A DNA stretch of 36,596 bases from Opitutaceae bacterium (lineage in GTDB: Bacteria > Verrucomicrobiota > Verrucomicrobiia > Opitutales > Opitutaceae): positions 1 through 36,596 of the forward strand of contig JAUSID010000185.1 in NCBI GenBank assembly GCA_030648295.1. The letters are read 5' to 3'. A program made the position numbers and the translations under genes. The stretch's first letter is position 1. Each line of letters begins with the position of its first letter. Below are positions 24,080-31,610 of this stretch, piece after piece. The notes beneath the pieces are model-generated. The model saw only the letters and a list, made by a program, of their open reading frames with translations, ran no database searches and had not been told where the DNA came from.

Positions 24080-24226
24080 AAGATCCAAGCGCCAAGATCC
24101 AAGCTCCAGGCGGCCGGAAACGCCGGGAGAGCACCCGAGCGCCAAAAGGGCCAAGCCGCCAAACGCAGCATCGGGCAGCTTGGCGTTGGAAATTCTCTGG
24201 AGCTTGGGGCTTGGATCTTGGATCTT
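24080..24226. repeat. Paired inverted repeat, AAGATCCAAG family
   Basis: The left arm (24080-24109, AAGATCCAAGCGCCAAGATC then CAAGCTCCAG) and the complement of the right arm (24197-24226, AAGATCCAAGATCCAAGC then CCCAAGCTCCAG) are near-identical. A smaller inner pair (GCCAAGCCGCCAA/TTGGCG) lies inside. The right arm ends six bases before the acetyltransferase ATG, so the repeat forms its 5' leader. Confidence 0.8.
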
Positions 24227-24232
24227 GCCCCC

Positions 24233-24775
24233 ATGCCCCGCCCGCCCGCCACCTTCGCGACCTCCCGGCTGGTGGGCAGGATGCCGCGCGCCGATGACGC
24301 GCCGGCGGTTTTCAACTCCTACGCCTGTGATCCCGAGGTGACGCGGTATCTCAGCTGGCGGGCCTACGATCGCGTCGAGCCGCTGGCGGCCTTCCTGCGC
24401 GAGTGCGTCGCCCACTGGGAAAAGGGTGACGGTCATCTCGCCTGGCTACTGTGTCTCAAAGGCACGGATACGCCGATTGGGTCCATCGGCATGACCATGG
24501 AGGGCGGCGGCAAGGTGATGTTCGGTTATGTCCTCGCGCGCAAATTCTGGCGCCACGGGTTTGCCGCCGAGGCGCTGACTCATCTGGTCGACTGGTCGCT
24601 GGCGCAGCCCACCGTGTACCGCGCCTGGGCGTTCTGCGACGTGGAGAACACCGCCTCCGTGCGCGTGATGGAGAAAGCCGGCATGGTGCGCGAAGGCATC
24701 CTGCGCCGGTGGCACGTGTGTCCGACGCTGGCGGCCGAGCCACGCGATTGCGTCTGTTGCGCGAAGGTGAAGTAA
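24233..24775 (+). CDS. GNAT N-acetyltransferase, RimJ/RimL type
   Basis: From ATG 24233 the protein has 180 residues; a TTG five codons earlier lies inside a repeat and is unlikely. It opens TFATSRLVGRMPRADDAPAV, then SYACDPEVTRYLSWRAYDRV, GSIGMTMEGGGKVMFGYVLA, RKFWRHGFAAEALTHLVDW and CDVENTASVRVMEKAGMVRE, the standard acetyl-CoA-binding and C-terminal signature of the RimJ/RimL-like GNAT group. Members acetylate protein N-termini or small amines; no substrate is suggested by context. It is cytoplasmic and probably transcribed alone. No Shine-Dalgarno is seen; the leader consists of the repeat arm at 24197-24226. Confidence 0.85.
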   Translation: MPRPPATFATSRLVGRMPRADDAPAVFNSYACDPEVTRYLSWRAYDRVEPLAAFLRECVAHWEKGDGHLAWLLCLKGTDTPIGSIGMTMEGGGKVMFGYVLARKFWRHGFAAEALTHLVDWSLAQPTVYRAWAFCDVENTASVRVMEKAGMVREGILRRWHVCPTLAAEPRDCVCCAKVK

Positions 24776-25012
24776 GCGGTCAGTCCGGCCGGCTGGCGCC
24801 GCCGGCGTCGCGGAAGCGCCTGTCACCAAGGTTGCAATACACGCTGCGTCGCGCGCCCCAACCCGGCGGTTTGCCGGCGGAATCGCCGCCCGCGGACGAA
24901 CCGCATCCGAATAGGTTACGCCTCTCGTGTAAATTTTGGCCTGAAAATTCGGCCGAAAGCCGCAACTCCCCACCCCTCGCGCGGCGTCATGCCGGCCAAA
25001 CCCACCTGCCAC

Positions 25013-25174
25013 ATGAAAAAGACCGAATTCTCATTCAAGATTGTCGCCCTCGTCATTATTGCCGGCGTTATCGTCGCTTTCGCCGCTCCCAGTGATGCGA
25101 AACCGCCTTCCGCTCCCGCCGCCAAAACGGCGACCGGCGTCGCCACGGCATCCGCCGTGCACGCCAGCGAATAA
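25013..25174 (+). CDS. Small putative exported or membrane-anchored peptide
   Basis: This 53-residue reading frame starts at ATG 25013: MKKTEFSFKIVALVIIAGVI then VAFAAPSDA, a well-formed positively charged start, hydrophobic segment and AxxSxA-like cleavage region, followed by an Ala/Pro/Thr-rich tail ending SAVHASE. The composition is unlike the Arg-rich chance frames nearby. An upstream in-frame ATG (24989) would add eight residues. No family is recognised. It could be a small secreted peptide or a single-pass membrane peptide. The 230 bases upstream contain the only AT-richer patch of the area (24910-24960), a possible promoter; otherwise nothing is seen between 24776 and 25012. Confidence 0.45.
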   Translation: MKKTEFSFKIVALVIIAGVIVAFAAPSDAKPPSAPAAKTATGVATASAVHASE

Positions 25175-25223
25175 CGGGAGTTCCTCCTGACCTTTCGCGG
25201 CGGATTGGGGACTTCGCATGCAA

Positions 25224-25273
25224 CTCGCTTGTCAGTGCGAGAACTCCGGGGATTCGACTCCCGTTGCGCCCCC
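25224..25273 (+). other. tRNA 3'-half-like fragment (Asp-like anticodon region)
   Basis: CTCGC/GCGAG form a 5-bp stem around an 8-base loop containing TTGTCA. Then come a 5-base variable segment, a T-arm-like stem CGGGG/TCCCG around ATTCGAC, and TTGCGCC followed by C-rich sequence. The order and spacing are those of a tRNA from the anticodon arm to the acceptor end. The anticodon loop has one extra base, and no D-arm or 5' acceptor strand is found upstream, so this is not a working tRNA. It may be a remnant or a coincidence. Confidence 0.25.
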
Positions 25274-25311
25274 CCGGGCGTAACCCAAACCGCGCCGCGG
25301 TATTCACTCCG

Positions 25312-25375
25312 CCCGCAAATGACGGGTCGAAACCGATGCGGTCCTTTCCGCACCAGGCACCCTGAGATTTGCGGG
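25312..25375 (-). terminator. Possible stem at the 3' end of the LplA-like gene
   Basis: CCCGCAAAT (25312-25320) and ATTTGCGGG (25367-25375) are perfect 9-bp inverted copies. The right copy abuts the stop codon of the minus-strand gene. The 46-base spacing is long for an intrinsic terminator and there is no T-run, so this role is tentative. Confidence 0.3.
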
Positions 25376-26143
25376 TTACCGCAGCTCGATCCACTCCGGA
25401 GACGAATACTGCCCGGTGAGTCCGCTCACCTCGTCGTCATTGAACTCGGGCCAGGGCACATCCTCCGGCGGCACCTCGAGCGCAGCCGCGATGTGCGTCG
25501 TGAAGTCGGACTGAAACCGCTCCCAATCGACGCCACTGGCGGCGGGTCGCCAGATCGATCCCTGGAACAGCAGCCCATGCTTGTTCCGTTTCTGCGCGGC
25601 GCCGGCGATTTTTTCTCCCGACGACGCGTGCACGACATCGTGGATCTCGGCCCGTTGAAAGCACACCCCGGCGACGGCGGGCGATTTCGCCTTGGCCGCG
25701 ACCTCATTCAGGGGAGCATCGTCATCCGCCATCGGCTCCGCGTCGGTTAATTTCGTTTGGGCCGCGATTCCCTGCGCCCGCAATGCCTCGGCGAGCGCCT
25801 CATGGATCAGCCGGTAACTCTGCGCGGCGCGCACTTCCTCCAGCGGATGTCCGCGCGGGATGACGACGGCATAAGTCCAATCGTCGCGATGATCCACCAG
25901 CCCGCCGCCGGTTGGCCGCCGGCATAAGTCGAAATCCTCCGGCGCGCTGCCCGCCGACGCACGCAGCTGCTCGCGCACGAACCCAATCTTCTGCGCGTAA
26001 CCGAAGGTGAATGCCGGCCGGTGCCATTCGTAATGCCGGAACCGCGGCGCCGTCGTGTCGGGGTACCGCTGCAGCAAAAGGAAATCGAGCGCCATGTTCT
26101 CGGCCGCGCCGCCAGTTCGCGTGGGCAGAAGGTGCAGGATCAT
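25376..26143 (-). CDS. Lipoate--protein ligase / octanoyltransferase family protein
   Basis: This 255-residue member of the BPL/LplA/LipB superfamily starts at ATG 26143: GAAENMALDFLLLQRYP, FGYAQKIGFV, then the signature CRRPTGGGLVDHRDDWTYAV, and GEKIAGAAQKRNKHGLLFQG with the conserved Lys of the KIAGxAQ loop. The family attaches lipoyl or octanoyl groups to E2 and GcvH proteins through an acyl-adenylate or thioester step. It is shorter than E. coli LplA and lacks its C-terminal accessory domain, so it is closer to LipM/LplA2-like enzymes; which reaction it performs is not decided by sequence. It lies downstream of the RmlD-like gene, separated by 235 bases containing two perfect palindromes that may control it. 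Confidence 0.82.
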   Translation of the reverse strand: MILHLLPTRTGGAAENMALDFLLLQRYPDTTAPRFRHYEWHRPAFTFGYAQKIGFVREQLRASAGSAPEDFDLCRRPTGGGLVDHRDDWTYAVVIPRGHPLEEVRAAQSYRLIHEALAEALRAQGIAAQTKLTDAEPMADDDAPLNEVAAKAKSPAVAGVCFQRAEIHDVVHASSGEKIAGAAQKRNKHGLLFQGSIWRPAASGVDWERFQSDFTTHIAAALEVPPEDVPWPEFNDDEVSGLTGQYSSPEWIELR

Positions 26144-26280
26144 ACGAACGCGGATGACATCACGCGCCCGGCGCGATGGCCAGCCTCGGGCATGCCCTCC
26201 GCGGCCCCGGCAATCAACTTCCCCGCCGTCTCTTTGTCCCCTGGCCTCGCTGCCCGCGACTTCGGGTCGTGTTACACGTT

Positions 26281-26299
26281 TGTCATCTATTAGATGACA
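26281..26299. promoter_or_regulatory. Palindromic operator-like site 1
   Basis: TGTCATCTATTAGATGACA is a perfect odd palindrome with 9-bp arms about a central T. It lies 138 bases upstream of the LplA-like start. It shares its arms with site 2, whose centre is 56 bases away. Confidence 0.6.
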
Positions 26300-26333
26300 T
26301 CGGTGGTCGGGTTCTGCAGGGAACGCACCGCGC

Positions 26334-26358
26334 GTTTGTCATCTAATAGATGACAAAC
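26334..26358. promoter_or_regulatory. Palindromic operator-like site 2
   Basis: GTTTGTCATCTA, central A, TAGATGACAAAC form a perfect palindrome with 12-bp arms. It begins 20 bases beyond the 3' end of the RmlD-like gene. It repeats site 1 with longer arms. Two near-identical copies with clean dyad symmetry in an AT-poor region suggest paired binding of a dimeric regulator upstream of the LplA-like gene. The rest of 26144-26378 shows no gene. Confidence 0.65.
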
Positions 26359-26378
26359 AGCGGGAGACTGGGGCCGGG

Positions 26379-27308
26379 TCAGCGGCCGAGGAACCAGCTG
26401 CGCACCGGCGGCGGCACGGTTAATTCCGCCAGCTGCCCGGACAGGGGCTGCGGTTTCGTCTTCAGGCTGCCGGCCAGCGGCTGCAGGTCGAGCGCGAGGC
26501 ACGGCGGCCGCCGCCGCGCGACCTCGGGGGTGTCTGCGCGCGTGACGGCAGCGAGCGGCGCCTCGGTTGCGGTCAACTTGAAGCGTTCGCGTATCCGCAC
26601 TCCCAGTTCATGCCGCGAAACGAGCTCGGCGCCGGCCCAGTGGAAAACGCCGGTCACGTCGTCGCGCTCGCAAAGTTCCACCATCACCTCGGCCAGGTTC
26701 TCGGCCGTGCACGGCTGGCGAAACTCGTCCGTGTAGAGTCGCGGCGTCCGGCCCGCGGCCCACTCCGCGAGCAGCCGCTCATGCACGCTGCGCGTTCCGG
26801 TGACGCTGTGGCCGAGCAGCAGCGGCGGCCGCAGCGTGACGGCGAGTTCCGGCGCCGCCGCGTGCACCAGCCGTTCGCTTTCCACTTTTTGGCGGCCGTA
26901 AAGGTTGATGGGCGCCGTGGCGTCTCCGCGGCCGTAGGGCTGGCGGCGCGCGCCGTCGAACACCTGTTCGGAGGAAAGATGCACGAGCCGCGCCGTCACG
27001 TGATGCGCGAGCCGCGCCAGATTCGCGGGCAGCGCAACGTTCAGGGCCTGCGCGAGCGCGGGGTTGGCGTCGCACGCCTCCGGCATCGAAAGGGCGGCGG
27101 CGTTCACAATCGCCTCGGGGAACACCTCGAGCACAGCCGACGTCGTGGCCATCTCGTCGGCGAGATCGATCCGAACGGCCTGTGCCAGCCCCTCCACCTC
27201 GCCGGCGAACCGGCCGATGACGCCGACGACACGGTGGCCACGCCGCACGGCCGCGCGCGCAAAGGCGGAACCGACCAGCCCCGAAGCCCCCGCGAGAAAA
27301 ATGTTCAT
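26379..27308 (-). CDS. RmlD-like NAD(P)-dependent sugar-nucleotide reductase (extended SDR)
   Basis: From ATG 27308 (309 residues) the protein begins MNIFLAGASGLVGSAFARAA, the GxxGxxG dinucleotide site. It continues with AIVNAAALSMPEACDANPAL, LVHLSSEQVFDGARRQPYG, the catalytic NLYGRQKVE (YxxxK), and GVFHWAGAELVSRHELGVRI. This matches the dTDP-4-dehydrorhamnose reductase-like group (also methionine adenosyltransferase regulatory-subunit-like). No other rhamnose genes are nearby, so the true substrate is open. Its ATG overlaps the SixA stop in an ATGA arrangement, so the two are translationally coupled at the end of the pdxH-kinase-sixA series. Cytoplasmic. Confidence 0.85.
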   Translation of the reverse strand: MNIFLAGASGLVGSAFARAAVRRGHRVVGVIGRFAGEVEGLAQAVRIDLADEMATTSAVLEVFPEAIVNAAALSMPEACDANPALAQALNVALPANLARLAHHVTARLVHLSSEQVFDGARRQPYGRGDATAPINLYGRQKVESERLVHAAAPELAVTLRPPLLLGHSVTGTRSVHERLLAEWAAGRTPRLYTDEFRQPCTAENLAEVMVELCERDDVTGVFHWAGAELVSRHELGVRIRERFKLTATEAPLAAVTRADTPEVARRRPPCLALDLQPLAGSLKTKPQPLSGQLAELTVPPPVRSWFLGR

Positions 27309-27769
27309 TCGAGCAATTCGCGGGCGAGCTGCCAGCGGACGACCCAATTCGAGCCTTCGCGCTCGAGCGCCAGCACGGTGCATTTCTTCATCACCACCAC
27401 CGGCCGCGCGATCGTACCGGCGACGAGGAACGATGCGAGCAGGCCGAGATGCGGCTGGTGCCCCACCAGTGCGATGTCGTTCATCAACGATCCCGCTTTG
27501 CGCGCGACGAGCTGCGGATCCGCCTCCGGCTCGAGCCCGGCCGTGGGGCGGCACGGGGGGCGCGACTTCAGGCCGCGCACCAGCAGTTCCGCCGTTTCAC
27601 GCGCGCGCACGAGCGAACTGTGCCAGATCTCCCGCGGCGCAAAGGCATCGCTGCGGCCGAGGAACTTCGCCAGCGTCCGGACCTGCTCGCGGCCGCGGGC
27701 ACTCAGCGGCCGCTCCGCATCGGGCGATGAATCGACCGCGTCGGCATGGCGGATCAGGTAAAGCTGCAT
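27305..27769 (-). CDS. sixA: Phosphohistidine phosphatase SixA
   Basis: This 154-residue histidine-phosphatase family protein opens with MQLYLIRHADAVDSSPDAER, carrying the catalytic RHA motif, then PLSARGREQV, HSSLVRARETAELL and ALVGHQPHL with the second conserved His. SixA removes phosphate from histidines of phosphorelay or PTS-type proteins in the cytoplasm. Here it lies 48 bases after a hybrid sensor kinase gene on the same strand, a context consistent with action on that kinase or its partner, and overlaps the RmlD-like gene by four bases. ATG 27769 is the natural start; no Shine-Dalgarno. Confidence 0.88.
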   Translation of the reverse strand: MQLYLIRHADAVDSSPDAERPLSARGREQVRTLAKFLGRSDAFAPREIWHSSLVRARETAELLVRGLKSRPPCRPTAGLEPEADPQLVARKAGSLMNDIALVGHQPHLGLLASFLVAGTIARPVVVMKKCTVLALEREGSNWVVRWQLARELLE

Positions 27770-27817
27770 GGCAGTGGGCGGAGGGGGATCAACGCGGGGC
27801 GGTACCCGGGATTCGGT

Positions 27818-29401
27818 TCACGCGTCGAGCAGTTTCCGGGCGGCGCGAAGGAGTTCACTCAGGGCAAAAGGTTTGTGGATGCACGCGAGACGCTGGGGTT
27901 CAACCCACGGGAGCGCCGTGCGTTCATCGTGGCTGCCGGTACAGAGCACGCGCAGATTCGGCCGCCGGACCTGCAAGCCGCGGGCGAATTTTTCGCCTTC
28001 GGGCGTCAGCGGAACAATGAGAAGATCGACCGGCGGCGATGGCTCGAGCTCGGCCGCCGCCACGGCCAGGGATTCCGGCGCCACCACCCGGTAGCCGTCC
28101 GCGGTGAGCATTCCGGCCACCATCTTGCGCACCAAATCATCGTCCTCGATCAGCACGACCGTTTCGTTGCCCCGAAGCGACGGCAGCGGCGCGACGACCG
28201 GCCGGACCTCGTCCACCGCCGCGGTCGCCGCCGGCAACAGCACCTCGAAGGTCGAACCGACCAGCACGCTGCTCTTGACCGTGATGTATCCACCACTCTG
28301 TTGCACGACACCGTACACCAGCGCCAGTCCCAGGCCGGTGCCCTTGCCTTCCGGCTTGGTGGTGAAGAAGGGTTCGAACAGGTGCTTCTGCGTCTCGGCA
28401 TCCATGCCCGTGCCGTTGTCCGACACCGTGAGGGTCACGTAGCGGCCGGGCGGGGTGTCGGTGCCGCGGCGGTTGAGTCCCGCCTTGATTTCGCGGCTGG
28501 CCGTGCTCACGACAATGCGGCCATCGTCGCGCAGCGCATCGCGGGCGTTCAGCACCAGGTTGAGCAGCACCTGCTGGAACTGCGCCGGATCGGTTCGCAC
28601 ATTCGCCAGCCCCTCCTGCAACTGGAGTTCGAGCCGGCCGGCGGTGCCGAGCAGCCGCCGCAGGATGTCGGCATTGTCGGCGACGAGCGTGTTCAGGTTG
28701 ATGGTGCGCGCGTTCAGCGGCTGGCGCCGGCTGAAGGCGAGCAACTGCTGCGTCAACGCGGCCGCCTTGCGCCCCGCGTTGTGGATTTCGGCCACCTCGC
28801 GCAGCGCCTGCGGATTCGCGGCCACGTGGGCGGCGAGCATCTCGCAGTATCCATTGATCACCGACAACAGGTTGTTGAAATCGTGCGCGACCCCGCCCGC
28901 CAGGCGGCCGACGGCATCGAGCCGCTGCGCGTGCACGAGCGCCTCCTGCAGCCGGCGTTTTTCCGTCTGATCGCGGTAGGTGGCGACGACGTGGGTGACC
29001 CGTCCCCGCGGATTGCAGAGCGGGTCGAAACTCCAGGCCGCGCTGATGGTCGAGCGATCGGACCGGATCAGAAATCCGTCACCGGTGAGCGGCTCGCCCG
29101 GGCGCGCGTGCGGCAGCCAGCGCTTGAGCCGCCGGAGATCGGCCGGGTCGGCGTGCAACACGCCGTGCGGCCTTCCGACCAGTTCGGCCGCGGCATGGCC
29201 GGTCATGGCGCAGAAGCTGGCGTTGACGAAAAGAATCCTGAGCCCGCGCTCGGTCGCCCGGCGGCCGGCGATCAATACGCCCTCGCTTTGCGCGCGCAGG
29301 GCGGCGGCCAGGAGGGTCGCGGGAACGGATTTCGCCGCGCCGTCGCCGGACCGTGGCCGGGCGCGGGCCGGCGGGCGTGGCCGCTGGCGTTTGGCGCTCA
29401 C
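27818..29401 (-). CDS. PAS-containing hybrid sensor histidine kinase with degenerate receiver domain
   Basis: GTG 29401 was chosen because it overlaps the pdxH stop (GTGA) and gives 527 residues. There is a basic N-terminus, a PAS domain at about residues 30-145 (LFVNASFCAMTGHAAAELVG, VATYRDQTEKRRLQEAL), HisKA with GGVAHDFNNLLSVINGY (His about 173), and HATPase_c with LNLVLNARDAL (N box), VSDNGTGMD and GKGTGLGLALVYGVV. A C-terminal receiver domain begins ETVVLIEDDDLVRKM. Its phospho-acceptor position reads VDLLIVPLTPEG: the usual Asp is Pro (about 464), while the Lys in IHKPF remains. No membrane segment is seen, so it is a cytoplasmic sensor. Phosphotransfer must go to a separate regulator; none is encoded here. 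Confidence 0.9.
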   Translation of the reverse strand: MSAKRQRPRPPARARPRSGDGAAKSVPATLLAAALRAQSEGVLIAGRRATERGLRILFVNASFCAMTGHAAAELVGRPHGVLHADPADLRRLKRWLPHARPGEPLTGDGFLIRSDRSTISAAWSFDPLCNPRGRVTHVVATYRDQTEKRRLQEALVHAQRLDAVGRLAGGVAHDFNNLLSVINGYCEMLAAHVAANPQALREVAEIHNAGRKAAALTQQLLAFSRRQPLNARTINLNTLVADNADILRRLLGTAGRLELQLQEGLANVRTDPAQFQQVLLNLVLNARDALRDDGRIVVSTASREIKAGLNRRGTDTPPGRYVTLTVSDNGTGMDAETQKHLFEPFFTTKPEGKGTGLGLALVYGVVQQSGGYITVKSSVLVGSTFEVLLPAATAAVDEVRPVVAPLPSLRGNETVVLIEDDDLVRKMVAGMLTADGYRVVAPESLAVAAAELEPSPPVDLLIVPLTPEGEKFARGLQVRRPNLRVLCTGSHDERTALPWVEPQRLACIHKPFALSELLRAARKLLDA

Positions 29402-30069
29402 GGGGCGAGCCGCTCGATCGTCCAGGCGTCCTTTTCGCGGCGATAGCGCAGCCGGTCGTGCAGCCGGCTCCGCCGGCCCTGCCAGAACTCCACCGCTGCG
29501 GGCATCATCCGCCATCCGCCCCAGTGCGGCGGCAGCGGCACCTCCTGACCGGCGTATTTCTGCTCCAGCGCCTTCATGCTTTCCTCGAGCACGCCGCGGC
29601 CGGCGATGATCGCGCTCTGCTGCGACACCCAGGCGCTGAGCTGGCTGGCCCGCGGCCGCGAGTGAAAATACGCCTCGCTCTCCTCCCGCGGAATCTTGGT
29701 CACCGTACCCTCGACGACCACCTGTCGCTCGAGCGCGAGCCAGGGAAACACCAGTGTCGCGTGCGGGTTCGCGTGCAGCTCACGGCCCTTGCGACTCTCG
29801 TAATTCGAGAAAAAAACAAAGCCGCGGCCGTCGAGGCCCTTCAGCAGCATGGTGCGGGCGGAGGGCCGGCCGTCGCTGGTGGCGGTGCACACGACCATGG
29901 CGTTGGGCTCGTTCACCTTCGCTGCCTCCGCCTCCTGAAACCATTTCTCGAATTGCCGAAACGGATCCCGCGCGAGGTCTTTTTCGTGCAGCCCCGCCAG
30001 CGTGTAATCTTTTCTGAGTTCGGCCAACGTCACGCGCGCCACCGTTGGCCGCGGACCACGCGCTGTCAA
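29398..30069 (-). CDS. pdxH: Pyridoxine/pyridoxamine 5'-phosphate oxidase
   Basis: This 223-residue FMN enzyme oxidises pyridoxine or pyridoxamine 5'-phosphate to pyridoxal phosphate in the cytoplasm. Diagnostic blocks are LRKDYTLAGLHEKDLARDPF, MVVCTATSDGRPSARTMLLK, FFSNYESRKGRELHANPHA, FPWLALERQVVVEG, YFHSRPRASQLSAWVSQQS, PPHWGGWRMMPAAVEFWQGR and the C-terminal DAWTIERLAP, all close to E. coli PdxH (218 residues). The start is either TTG 30069 or GTG 30033; neither has a Shine-Dalgarno. The stop overlaps the kinase start by four bases. It is divergent from nadA, another cofactor gene. The 277-base divergent region shows no clear regulatory site. Confidence 0.93.
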   Translation of the reverse strand: MTARGPRPTVARVTLAELRKDYTLAGLHEKDLARDPFRQFEKWFQEAEAAKVNEPNAMVVCTATSDGRPSARTMLLKGLDGRGFVFFSNYESRKGRELHANPHATLVFPWLALERQVVVEGTVTKIPREESEAYFHSRPRASQLSAWVSQQSAIIAGRGVLEESMKALEQKYAGQEVPLPPHWGGWRMMPAAVEFWQGRRSRLHDRLRYRREKDAWTIERLAP

Positions 30070-30346
30070 AAGTCATCTCGTCAGCGCGCGAATGAGCTCC
30101 GCCTCGCCCGGAAAATGGCCCGTCAGAAATTCGCGCGCCGCCAGGACGAAGCCCGCCTGCTCCCAGGCCGGCGTCACGAGAAAGAAGAAAGAGAAGGAAT
30201 CCAGGTCCCGGCCCTTCTGATGACGCGTGGAAAATCCCGGCTGGGGAAAAGCGCTTTACCATCGCTCCGCCGGAACCCATCGTCGCGGGTCGGGACCATT
30301 CCCGATGGCCCTTTGACCATCGTGAAACACGCCATTTTCTTACGCC

Positions 30347-31390
30347 ATGATTGCCACGGATGACGCCGTTGAAATTGAGGCCGAGCGGCTGTTCGGCTCG
30401 CTCATGCACGTCGAGTGCGATCCGCGCGGCCGGACCTGGAATCTCGATACCTGCCGCGAAATCGCGCCGCTTACGCTGGAAATCAACCGGCTGAAAAAGG
30501 AGCAGGGCGCGGTCATCCTCGCGCACTCGTATGTCGAACCGGAGATCATCTACGGCGTCGCGGATTTTCGCGGTGATTCGTATTTCCTGAGCATGAAGGC
30601 GAAGGAGGCGCGCGCGAAAGTGATCGTGTTCGCCGGCGTCGTCTTCATGGCCGAAACTGCCAAGATCCTCTCGCCCGCCGCCAAGGTCGTCGTACCGGAC
30701 CGCCAGTCGGGCTGCTCGCTCGCCGATTCACTGAACGGCGACGACCTGCGGAAACTGAAGTCGCTGTATCCCGACGCGACGGTGGTCTGCTACATCAACA
30801 GCACGGCGGACGTGAAGGCGGAGTCGGACGTGTGCGTCACCTCCGGCAACGTGTATCACATTGTTGAACACCTGCCGGCGAAGCGGATCCTTTTTGTCCC
30901 CGATCGGTTGATGGGCCAGAATCTGCGCGACGAACTGAAGCGGCGCGGCGTGCAGAAGGAAATCATCACGTCGGACGGCACGTGCATGGTCCACGACGAG
31001 TTTGGCCCGGGGGACATCGCGCTGGCGCGCGAACGCTACCCGGGGCTCAAGGTGGTGGCGCATCCCGAATGCACGCCGGAAGTCGCGGCCGCGTCGGACT
31101 TCGTCGGCAGCACCGGCGCGATGATGAAGTACGTGAAGACCACCGGCGCGCCGTATTACCTGATGCTGACGGAGTGCGGGCTGGTCGGGCGGCTGCAGGT
31201 CGAGTCGCCGGAAAAGGCGTTCATCGGCGGGTGCCGGTTGTGCCCGTACATGAAGCTGAACTCGCTCGAGAAAATCCGCGACGCGCTCAAGTCGCCACGG
31301 CCGGATCAAATCATCACGATTCCGGAGGAAATCCGGTTGAAGGCGGCGCGTTGCATCGAACGGATGTTCGAGCTCGCGCCGACGGACTAG
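30347..31390 (+). CDS. nadA: Quinolinate synthase A
   Basis: This 347-residue [4Fe-4S] enzyme condenses iminoaspartate with dihydroxyacetone phosphate to quinolinate, the second step of NAD synthesis from aspartate. Visible blocks are GAVILAHSYVEPEIIYGVAD, DSYFLSMKAKEA, DRQSGCSLADS (Cys123), CYINSTADVKAESDVCVTSG, DGTCMVHDEF (Cys213), HPECTPEVAAASDFVGSTG, TECGLVGRLQ and GGCRLCPYMKLN (Cys296/299). Cys123, Cys213 and one of the last pair are the likely cluster ligands by comparison with characterised NadA. ATG 30347 has no Shine-Dalgarno. nadC and nadB follow on the same strand, so the three form a pathway cluster, although 220 bases separate nadA from nadC. Confidence 0.95.
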   Translation: MIATDDAVEIEAERLFGSLMHVECDPRGRTWNLDTCREIAPLTLEINRLKKEQGAVILAHSYVEPEIIYGVADFRGDSYFLSMKAKEARAKVIVFAGVVFMAETAKILSPAAKVVVPDRQSGCSLADSLNGDDLRKLKSLYPDATVVCYINSTADVKAESDVCVTSGNVYHIVEHLPAKRILFVPDRLMGQNLRDELKRRGVQKEIITSDGTCMVHDEFGPGDIALARERYPGLKVVAHPECTPEVAAASDFVGSTGAMMKYVKTTGAPYYLMLTECGLVGRLQVESPEKAFIGGCRLCPYMKLNSLEKIRDALKSPRPDQIITIPEEIRLKAARCIERMFELAPTD

Positions 31391-31610
31391 AGCAGCGCGT
31401 CGGCCTTACGAACCTCCATGGCGATGAATGAACGTGAGGCGGAATTCGATGCGCTGCTAGAGCAGCGCTGCGCGCTGCAACGGGCAACTTTCGACACCGG
31501 GCGGGGTCGATGAATTCTCCGCTCACTTGTCTGAGACAGAGCACGTGAATTCGCGGTTCATCTTCTGCATGAATACGGCTCAGAGTGCATGACACGTTTC
31601 AACTCCCCGC

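Noticed and set aside
25224-25273. Functional tRNA-Asp gene
   Set aside because: It lacks a D-arm and 5' acceptor strand, has an 8-base anticodon loop, and its T-loop register is off. Kept only as a low-confidence fragment.
27746-29446. Plus-strand open frame of 566 codons opposite the kinase and sixA
   Set aside because: It is antisense to a kinase with clear HisKA and HATPase motifs; its translation is low-complexity and His/Arg-rich.
30073-30180. Short minus-strand frame ending EFLTGHFPGEAELIRALTR just upstream of pdxH
   Set aside because: It looks more protein-like than chance, but no convincing start codon exists before an in-frame stop near 30262, and I recognise no family.
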